A stretch of 5,735 bases of DNA from Chitinophagaceae bacterium (lineage in GTDB: Bacteria > Bacteroidota > Bacteroidia > Chitinophagales > Chitinophagaceae). The translations under genes and the position numbers were made by a program. Shown here one piece after another: positions 1-5,152 of the stretch. The notes under the pieces were generated by a model. The model was not told the DNA's origin and did not search any database. It saw nothing but the letters and a program-made list of their open reading frames with translations. The first letter of the stretch is position 1; every line of letters starts with the position of its first letter. The DNA is taken from assembly GCA_030151745.1 (NCBI GenBank), contig JASLDA010000027.1, positions 1-5,735 of the forward strand. Direction: 5' to 3'.

Positions 1-1119
1 GCCCAGCGCGCCGGACACTGGAAGGCAAAGGATTTCGAAGCGGAGGTCCGCAAGATCACCGGTGCGAAGTATGCGCACGCGCTTTCCTCCGGCTCGACGG
101 CGGTGATCACCGCGCTGGCCGCCTCCGGCATCGGCGCCGGTGACGAGGTGATCGTGCCTCCGTTCACGTTTATCGCTACGATCGAAGCGGTGCTGTTCCT
201 GGGCGCGATACCGGTGTTCGCCGAGATCGACGAGACGCTCTGCCTCAGCGCGGAGGGCATCCGCAAGGCCATCACGCCGAAGACCAAGGGCGTCTGCCTC
301 GTGCATATGTGCGGCGGCATGGGCGATATGGACCCCGTCATGGAGGTGATCCGCGAGCATAACCTGATCCTGGTGGACGATGCCGGCCAGGCCTTCGGCG
401 CGTCCTACAAGGGCACGGCAGTCGGCCTTTTCGGCCGGGCCGGGGCATTCTCCTTCGATTTCTTCAAGATCGCGACGGCCGGAGAGGGCGGCGTGCTCGT
501 CACCAACGACGAGCAGATCTACCTGACCGCCGACGCGTACAGCGATCATGGTCATAACCACCAGGGGAACAACCGCGGCATGGAGCAGCACCCGGTGCTG
601 GGCTTCAACTACCGGATCGGCGAGCTGAATGCCGCCGTGGGCGTGGCTCAGACCCGCCGCGTGCCGCAGGTGCTCAAGGCGAACCGCCGGCATAAGGCGG
701 CGCTGGTCGAGGCGCTCTCGAAGGTAGAGGGCATGGGCTTCGCCCGCCTGGCAGACCCCGACGGCGACAGCGCTACCTTCCTGAACCTGCTGCTGCCGGA
801 CACGAAGTCAGCCATGGCTGTGGTCGAAGAGCTGAACGCGGCCGGCATCGGCGGCTTCAACTACTGGTACACCAATATGTACCACTTCGTCAACCAGTGG
901 GATCACCTGAAAGAGATGCGTACCGCCAGCAAGCTCAACGTGCAGCTGCTGGGAAGCCCCCAGGACTATGCCAACCTGGATCTGCCGAAGTCGCAGGAGG
1001 TCGTGGGCCGGCTGATCTCGTTCGGCATCCGCTGCACCTGGACCGACGAGGATGTGCAGGAGCTGGCCGGCAGGATAGCAGCCTGCGCGGAACGGGCGCT
1101 TACTCCCGCAACTGTATAA
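1..1119 (+). CDS. kdnA: KdnA-like 8-amino-3,8-dideoxy-octulosonate aminotransferase (5' truncated)
   Basis: This is a PLP-dependent DegT/DnrJ/EryC1/StrS sugar aminotransferase. The frame is open from base 1, so the gene enters from upstream. 372 residues are visible, and roughly 35-45 N-terminal residues are probably missing by comparison with the family. Visible marks, numbered from base 1, are the phosphate-binding SSGSTAV loop (residues 29-35), VDDAGQ at 125-130 with Asp127 as the likely pyridine-nitrogen partner, Schiff-base Lys156 in FDFFKIATAGEGG, and the family motif GFNYRIGELNAAVG (201-214). KdnA of Shewanella transfers an amino group from glutamate to 8-oxo-Kdo, giving Kdo8N. The specific call rests mainly on context: a KdnB-type dehydrogenase follows after 27 bp, and Kdo genes lie downstream. 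DegT enzymes acting on other ketosugars look similar, so the family is certain and the substrate is inferred. It acts in the cytoplasm. Confidence 0.85.
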   Translation, partial: AQRAGHWKAKDFEAEVRKITGAKYAHALSSGSTAVITALAASGIGAGDEVIVPPFTFIATIEAVLFLGAIPVFAEIDETLCLSAEGIRKAITPKTKGVCLVHMCGGMGDMDPVMEVIREHNLILVDDAGQAFGASYKGTAVGLFGRAGAFSFDFFKIATAGEGGVLVTNDEQIYLTADAYSDHGHNHQGNNRGMEQHPVLGFNYRIGELNAAVGVAQTRRVPQVLKANRRHKAALVEALSKVEGMGFARLADPDGDSATFLNLLLPDTKSAMAVVEELNAAGIGGFNYWYTNMYHFVNQWDHLKEMRTASKLNVQLLGSPQDYANLDLPKSQEVVGRLISFGIRCTWTDEDVQELAGRIAACAERALTPATV

Positions 1120-1146
1120 TGTTGAACGATTCAAGATTTAACTGCT

Positions 1147-2220
1147 TTGCATAAGAATTTCAAGAATATCGAGAAGGTCTGCTACGGCCGTGGCGCCTTC
1201 GATATGATGAGCGGCATCCTCGAGGGAAGGCGCGAAGGCGGATTCTTCGTATTCATCGTTGATGACTATTTCAAGGGAAAGCCGCTGGAAGGCCGCATCC
1301 CGGTGACGGAAGAGGATGTCATCCGCTTCATCGACGTAGACCCGGAGGAGCCGACTACCGAGCTGATCGATTCCCTGCGGGACGAGATCCTCGGCATCCG
1401 CGGCCTGCCGGCCGGGGTGATCGGCATCGGCGGCGGGAGCATTATGGACATCGCCAAGGCATTGAGCCTGATGTTCACGAACGAAGGCTCGTCCACGCTT
1501 TATCAGGGGCTGAACCTGGTTAAGAAGCCCGGCATCTACCACCTCGGCGTGCCTACGATCTCGGGCACAGGCGCGGAGGTGAGCATGACGGCCGTGCTGA
1601 CCGGCCCGGAAAAGAAGCTGGGTCTCAAGTGCGACTGGACCGTATTCAACCAGGTGATCCTGGACCCGGAGCTCATAGCCTCCGTTCCGCGTGACAAATG
1701 GTTTTATACCGGTATGGATACGTATATCCACTGCGTGGAAAGCGAGAACGGCGCGCTGAACAATGCGTTCTCCCACGCATACGCCGAGCAGGCTATGAAG
1801 CTCTGCCGCGATATTTACCTCGGGGAGGAAGCAGGCCAGACCCCGGAAAACGACGACAAGCTGATGGTAGCTTCCCTGATGGGCGGCCTGTCGCTGACGT
1901 ACTCGGAGGTCGGCGTTTGCCACGCGCTGTCCTACGGCCTTTCCAAGATCCTGCATGAAAAGCACTGCTATGCGAACTGCGTGGCTTTCCAGCACCTGGA
2001 GGATTATTACCCGGAAGGCGTCGCCGAGTTCCGCACCATGCTGGACAAGCACCGGATCGAGCTGCCCCGGGGGCTGAGCAGGAGCTGGAGCGACGAGACG
2101 ATCACGGCTATGGCCCAGGTCGCATACAATCTGCCGCATATGTGGCGCCACGCCATCGGCGAAGACTGGCAGGACAAGCTGAGCCTGAAGGATATCGAGG
2201 CCCTGTACAGGAGGATGTAA
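1147..2220 (+). CDS. kdnB: KdnB-like Kdo 8-oxidase (iron-containing alcohol dehydrogenase family)
   Basis: This 357-residue protein belongs to the group III metal-dependent alcohol dehydrogenases. KdnB oxidises the C8 hydroxyl of Kdo to an aldehyde, which KdnA then aminates. The nucleotide-binding motif GIGGGSIMDIAKA is at residues 93-105 and is followed by PTISGTGAEVS (136-146). Likely metal ligands are Asp191 and His195 (MDTYIHCVE), His259 (CHALSYG) and His270 or His273 (HEKHCYANC). The start is the TTG at 1147: an in-frame TGA at 1123-1125 and the lack of any ATG or GTG before the conserved NFKNIEKVCYGRG segment leave little choice. No Shine-Dalgarno sequence is seen. The gap to kdnA is 27 bp, so the two are probably co-transcribed. 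A hairpin terminator follows the stop. Pairing of this family with a DegT aminotransferase beside Kdo genes is the strongest reason for the KdnB name; the substrate is inferred. Confidence 0.85.
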   Translation: MHKNFKNIEKVCYGRGAFDMMSGILEGRREGGFFVFIVDDYFKGKPLEGRIPVTEEDVIRFIDVDPEEPTTELIDSLRDEILGIRGLPAGVIGIGGGSIMDIAKALSLMFTNEGSSTLYQGLNLVKKPGIYHLGVPTISGTGAEVSMTAVLTGPEKKLGLKCDWTVFNQVILDPELIASVPRDKWFYTGMDTYIHCVESENGALNNAFSHAYAEQAMKLCRDIYLGEEAGQTPENDDKLMVASLMGGLSLTYSEVGVCHALSYGLSKILHEKHCYANCVAFQHLEDYYPEGVAEFRTMLDKHRIELPRGLSRSWSDETITAMAQVAYNLPHMWRHAIGEDWQDKLSLKDIEALYRRM

Positions 2221-2225
2221 TTTCT

Positions 2226-2252
2226 AAGCCCGGTCGGTAGCCGGGCTTTTCC
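2226..2252 (+). terminator. Rho-independent terminator after kdnB
   Basis: AAGCCCGG (2226-2233) pairs perfectly with CCGGGCTT (2241-2248) around a 7-base loop. The 3' arm runs into TTTT (2247-2250). It starts five bases after the kdnB stop. It would end or attenuate a kdnAB transcript, implying that kdsA has its own promoter. The T-tract is short, so read-through is possible. Confidence 0.75.
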
Positions 2253-2284
2253 TTTCAAAAATCAGCAGGCTCGGCATCAAGCGT

Positions 2285-2292
2285 TACTTTTG
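2285..2292 (+). promoter_or_regulatory. Possible Bacteroidota-type -7 box upstream of kdsA
   Basis: TACTTTTG matches the TAnnTTTG -7 consensus of Bacteroidota promoters exactly and is followed by C, as is common. It sits just downstream of the kdnB terminator, where a new promoter for kdsA is expected. I see no TTTG or TTG -33 element at the usual distance upstream. The kdsA ATG is about 120 bases away, a rather long leader. It is plausible but unproven. Confidence 0.4.
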
Positions 2293-2411
2293 CAGCCGAA
2301 TTCGATCATTTATCGAGAAGCGCCGGCTACCGGAATGATGCATTGTCCGAAGACGAGCTTCCCAGGATGATCCGCAGCATTGCAAGTCCCGGAGAATCAT
2401 TAGTCTAATCC

Positions 2412-3245
2412 ATGTCAACCAAGCAATTCCCGCTCCAGAATATCCAGATCGGTTCCGATCAGCTCTTTCTCATCTCCGGTCCCTGCGTGATCGAGGAGGA
2501 AAGCGTGATGATGAAGACCGCCGAGAAGCTACGCGAAGTCAGCGAACGGCTGAAGATCCCGGTCGTCTATAAGTCGTCCTTCAATAAGGACAACCGCAGC
2601 TCGCTGAAATATTACGACGGCCCCGGTCTGGACAAAGGTCTGAAGATGCTGGCCAAGGTGAAGGAGCAGTTCGGCTTCCCGATCCTGACCGATATCCACT
2701 ACCCGGACCAGGCGGCGCCGGCCGGCGAGGTCTGCGATATCATCCAGATCCCCGCTTACCTCTGCATGCAGAGCGGGTTGCTCGTCGCCGCGGCTAAGAC
2801 CGGGAAGATCATCAATATCAAGCATGGCCAGTTTCTGGCGCCGGAGAACATGAAGCACCCGGTGGGCAAGGTTGTCGAATCCGGAAATGACAAGATCATC
2901 CTCACCGAGCGCGGCTATACGATGGGCTATAACGACCTCGTCGTCGACCCGCGCTCGTTCTACCATATGGGCCAGCTCGGCTATCCGGTAGTGTTCGATA
3001 TCACGCACAGCATCCGCAAATATGGTATTCCCTCAGCCGATGCCAAGGGCGGCGCCCGGGAGTTCCTGCCCGTACTGAGCCGTGCCGGGGTCGCTGCCGG
3101 CGTGGACGGCGTCTTCATCGAGACGCATCCGGAACCCGAGAAAGCGCTCTGCGATGCGGCCAGCCAGCTTTGCGTGTACGACCTGGAGGAATTCCTCAAG
3201 CCGCTGCTGGAGCTGCATGCCGTCGTGAAAAAATACCCGGCGTAA
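2412..3245 (+). CDS. kdsA: 3-deoxy-8-phosphooctulonate synthase (Kdo-8-P synthase), metal-dependent class
   Basis: This 277-residue TIM-barrel enzyme condenses PEP with arabinose 5-phosphate to give Kdo-8-phosphate. The family landmarks are present: KSSFNKDNRSS (54-64) with the substrate-binding Lys and Arg, GPGLDKG (70-76), TDIHYPDQA (93-101), TERGYTMGYNDLVVD (165-179), and IETHPEPEKALCDA (236-249). Cys25 in SGPCVIE, His199 (DITHS), Glu237 and Asp248 match the Cys/His/Glu/Asp metal site of the Aquifex-type enzyme; E. coli-type metal-independent enzymes have Asn instead of Cys25. Two positions look unusual against the KdsA sequences I remember: Met119 where AFLxRQ has Arg, and His138 where NIKKGQF has Lys. 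The start is ATG 2412, with no clear Shine-Dalgarno sequence. The gene is separated from kdnB by a terminator and from the next gene by about 100 bp holding a palindromic repeat. The family call is firm; the exact aldose substrate is inferred. Confidence 0.93.
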   Translation: MSTKQFPLQNIQIGSDQLFLISGPCVIEEESVMMKTAEKLREVSERLKIPVVYKSSFNKDNRSSLKYYDGPGLDKGLKMLAKVKEQFGFPILTDIHYPDQAAPAGEVCDIIQIPAYLCMQSGLLVAAAKTGKIINIKHGQFLAPENMKHPVGKVVESGNDKIILTERGYTMGYNDLVVDPRSFYHMGQLGYPVVFDITHSIRKYGIPSADAKGGAREFLPVLSRAGVAAGVDGVFIETHPEPEKALCDAASQLCVYDLEEFLKPLLELHAVVKKYPA

Positions 3246-3260
3246 GCCCCTGCCTGTCCG

Positions 3261-3289
3261 TGTCGTCCTGAGCTTGTCGAAGGACGACA
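3261..3289 (+). repeat. REP-like palindrome (GTCCTGAGCTTGTCGAAGGAC type) between kdsA and the fusion gene
   Basis: TGTCGTCCT (3261-3269) pairs perfectly with AGGACGACA (3281-3289) around GAGCTTGTCGA. The core CCTGAGCTTGTCGAAGG belongs to a family of short palindromes found in many copies between genes in many unrelated bacterial genomes (recalled, not searched here). No T-tract follows, so it is not a standard terminator, though it may stabilise or attenuate transcripts between kdsA and the downstream gene. It lies 15 bases after the kdsA stop. Only one copy is in this window. Confidence 0.6.
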
Positions 3290-3347
3290 TGAGCGGGACT
3301 GGGTTATCATTCGCCAACAAGCCATAAAATCGCACTAATTTTCCCCA

Positions 3348-4358
3348 ATGGAACTGTACTTAGACTCCGCGAACCTGCGTGAGATTGAAGAAGGCTTTAA
3401 GCTGGGCTTTCTGGATGGTCTGACCACCACACCGACTTTCATGCAGCGCGAAGGCATCACCGATATCGACGGGATGATCGTGAAGCTGTCCAAGATGGTG
3501 CCGGTGCTGCAGATCGAAGCCCTTGGAAATACCGCGGAAGAGGTGGTCGACGAAGCCAAGCGCCAGTTGGACCTCGGTCTCGACCCGACCCGTACCGTAT
3601 TCAAGATTCCGGTTTCCCTCGAGGGCGTGCGCGCCTGCCACATGCTCCGCAAGGAAGGCTTGCTGGTAAACGTACACCTCGTTTATACGCTGCAGCAAGC
3701 CTATATGGCGATGCATGCCGGCGCCACCTACGTATGCCCGCTCGTCGGCCGTCTGCAGGACCAGGGCCACGATGCGCTGATGCTCGTAGAGCAATGCGTG
3801 GACGCCGTCCTGAAATACGGCTACAACAGCAAGATCATGTTCTCGTCGGTACGCCATGCCGAGCATGTGCGCAACGCGATCAATATCGGCGTTCATACGA
3901 TCACGGTTCCGCTGAAGGTGCTGAAGGCCCTGACCGACAATAACTTCACAACCGTCGGTACCGAGCAGTTCTTGCAGGATACCCGCCTGATGACCACTCG
4001 CGTGAAGGACGCCGCGTCCAAAGTGAACCCGGTAGTGCCGGCCACCGCTGCCCTGAAGGACGCGCTGGTGAAGATGACCGAATATGGATTCGGCGCCGTA
4101 ACGATCACGAATGCGGACGGATCCGTAAAGGGCGTGTTCACCGACGGCGATATCCGCCGCCTGCTACAGACCGAAGGCGAGCATATCCTCGACCGCCGGA
4201 TGGACGAGATGAGCTACAAGGCTCCTATCTCCATCGAAGGCAGCGCCCTGCTCAACGACGCGCACCTGATCTTCAAGAAAACCAATGTCGATACCATCCT
4301 GATCACCGAGGACGGCCGCCCGGTGGGCATGCTCGACATCCAGGACCTGGAAGCGTAA
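3348..4358 (+). CDS. Transaldolase/FSA-like aldolase domain fused to a KdsD-type CBS pair; candidate A5P-supplying enzyme
   Basis: The protein has 336 residues and two parts. Residues 1-218 form a small class I transaldolase (TalC/fructose-6-phosphate aldolase) barrel: LYLDSAN with Asp6, Schiff-base Lys86 in FKIPVSLEG, HAGATYVCPLVGRLQDQGHD (123-142), SSVRHAEHV (166-174) and VPLKVLKALT (187-196). Residues 228-336 form two CBS domains, including GVFTDGDIRR (262-271) and GMLDIQDLEA (327-336). These resemble the ends of the two CBS domains of the A5P isomerase KdsD (GIFTDGDLRR and GVLHMHDL in E. coli, from memory). Active-site changes are seen: Thr28 in TTTPT for the usual Asn of TTNPS, His110 where Thr is usual, Cys130 and Leu132. 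The gene lies between kdsA and kdsC, and no kdsD is visible. I infer that it supplies the sugar phosphate for KdsA, with the CBS pair sensing a nucleotide or CMP-sugar. An ordinary regulated transaldolase is the alternative. The ATG has no Shine-Dalgarno sequence. Confidence 0.88.
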   Translation: MELYLDSANLREIEEGFKLGFLDGLTTTPTFMQREGITDIDGMIVKLSKMVPVLQIEALGNTAEEVVDEAKRQLDLGLDPTRTVFKIPVSLEGVRACHMLRKEGLLVNVHLVYTLQQAYMAMHAGATYVCPLVGRLQDQGHDALMLVEQCVDAVLKYGYNSKIMFSSVRHAEHVRNAINIGVHTITVPLKVLKALTDNNFTTVGTEQFLQDTRLMTTRVKDAASKVNPVVPATAALKDALVKMTEYGFGAVTITNADGSVKGVFTDGDIRRLLQTEGEHILDRRMDEMSYKAPISIEGSALLNDAHLIFKKTNVDTILITEDGRPVGMLDIQDLEA

Positions 4359-4374
4359 TTATCCCTGTCTTCGT

Positions 4375-4417
4375 CGGCCGGCCGCGGACTCCAGAGTTGC
4401 GCGGCCGGCCGTTTTTT
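4375..4417 (+). terminator. Strong Rho-independent terminator after the aldolase-CBS gene
   Basis: CGGCCGGCCGCG (4375-4386) is the exact reverse complement of CGCGGCCGGCCG (4400-4411). This gives a 12-bp all-GC stem with a 13-base loop, followed by six Ts (4412-4417). It starts 16 bases after the stop. It should end the kdsA/aldolase-CBS transcript, so kdsC and kdsB need their own promoter or read-through. Confidence 0.92.
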
Positions 4418-4459
4418 GATTTAAGATATCAGACTTGAGATTTTAGATTTAAGATGTTC
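4418..4459 (+). repeat. Three-unit 14-bp tandem repeat running into the kdsC start codon
   Basis: Three units of period 14 follow the terminator T-tract directly: GATTTAAGATATCA (4418-4431), GACTTGAGATTTTA (4432-4445) and GATTTAAGATGTTC (4446-4459). The GATTTAAGAT core is identical in units 1 and 3 and has two changes in unit 2. The kdsC ATG (4454) lies inside the third unit. The tract is AT-rich, unlike the surrounding GC-rich sequence, and supplies the translation start region of kdsC. A related GATTCAAGAT occurs at 1128-1137 ahead of kdnB. Its function is unknown; it may hold the promoter (TAGATTTA at 4444-4451 is a weak -7 match). Confidence 0.6.
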
Positions 4460-5152
4460 AGCACCGAATCCGTCGCCCTAGCATTCAAGGGCACTTTTCA
4501 TACCCCGCCCGCGGAGATTGCCGCGCGGCTGCAGAAGGTAAAGGCCTTTGTCTTCGACTGGGATGGCGTGTTCAACGGCGGCACCAAGGACGCGGAAGGC
4601 GCAAGCCCCTTCAATGAAATCGACGCGATGGGAACTAACCTGCTGCGCTTCAATCATTACCTGCGCAACGGCCGGCCTCCGGTCACCGCGGTGATCTCCG
4701 GGGAGCGGAACGGGGCTGCCTTGCGTTTTGCGGAACGGGAACATCTGCACGCCGTTTACTGCGGTATCAAATACAAGGCGGTGGCGCTCGATCATTTATG
4801 CCGGGCTTACGGGATCGCAGACGAGGAAGTCGCCTTTTTCTTCGACGATGTGCTGGATTTTTCAGTTTCCGCCCGCTGCGGGCTCCGCGTCATGATGGGG
4901 CGGGACTGCAACCCGCTGATGATCCAATGGGCGGCGGCGCAGGGCTATATCGACTATTGCACGGCCGCGGACGGCGCTCATTACGGCCTGCGTGAGGGCA
5001 TGGAGCTGCTCAAAGGGCTCAGCGGCCGTTACGAGGACACTATTTCGGAGCGGGCCGGTTTTACAGAGACCTACCAGGACTATCTTGCCGCGCGGAATAT
5101 TGCAAGGCCGCAGTACTTTACCGTTAAGGATTCAACTATTATCGATTTATGA
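4454..5152 (+). CDS. kdsC: KdsC-like HAD phosphatase (Kdo-8-phosphate phosphatase), divergent
   Basis: This 232-residue haloacid-dehalogenase phosphatase of the small C0 (KdsC/YrbI) type is predicted to remove the phosphate from the KdsA product. Motif I is FDWDGVFNGG (34-43) with nucleophile Asp35 and Asp37. A following FNxxDxxG (residues 53-60) matches the family β-hairpin region. Motif II is ISGERN with Ser82, motif III Lys106 or Lys108 (GIKYKA), and motif IV Asp131-Asp132 in FFFDDVLDFS, where KdsC usually has GDD. AADGAHYGLREGMELL (171-186) aligns with the KdsC tail GGRGAVREVxDLL. It is longer than typical KdsC (about 170-190 residues), with about 25 extra residues before motif I and a C-terminal extension after about 190. 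It overlaps kdsB by four bases (ATGA), so the two are translationally coupled. The family is secure. The substrate is inferred from context; NeuB-pathway and Kdn-type phosphatases are close relatives. Confidence 0.82.
   Translation: MFSTESVALAFKGTFHTPPAEIAARLQKVKAFVFDWDGVFNGGTKDAEGASPFNEIDAMGTNLLRFNHYLRNGRPPVTAVISGERNGAALRFAEREHLHAVYCGIKYKAVALDHLCRAYGIADEEVAFFFDDVLDFSVSARCGLRVMMGRDCNPLMIQWAAAQGYIDYCTAADGAHYGLREGMELLKGLSGRYEDTISERAGFTETYQDYLAARNIARPQYFTVKDSTIIDL

Noticed and set aside
1115..1120. Perfect TATAAT at the end of kdnA
   Set aside because: It overlaps the kdnA stop, has no TTGACA-like element at the right distance, and the sigma-70 consensus is not the main promoter type expected if this is a Bacteroidota.
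1138..2151. Long minus-strand open frame (337 codons) opposite kdnB
   Set aside because: It is the antisense shadow of kdnB, an effect of GC-rich codon use. Its translation shows no recognisable motif, while the + strand has clear alcohol dehydrogenase motifs.
3033..3335. Minus-strand open frame containing SSFDKLRTT
   Set aside because: The SFDKLRT peptide is the usual translation of the dispersed palindrome at 3261-3289, and the rest is antisense to kdsA. It is not a gene.
3336..3343. TAATTTTC as a -7 box for the aldolase-CBS gene
   Set aside because: It lacks the final G, has no -33 element, and lies four bases before the ATG, which would require a leaderless transcript. There is too little support.
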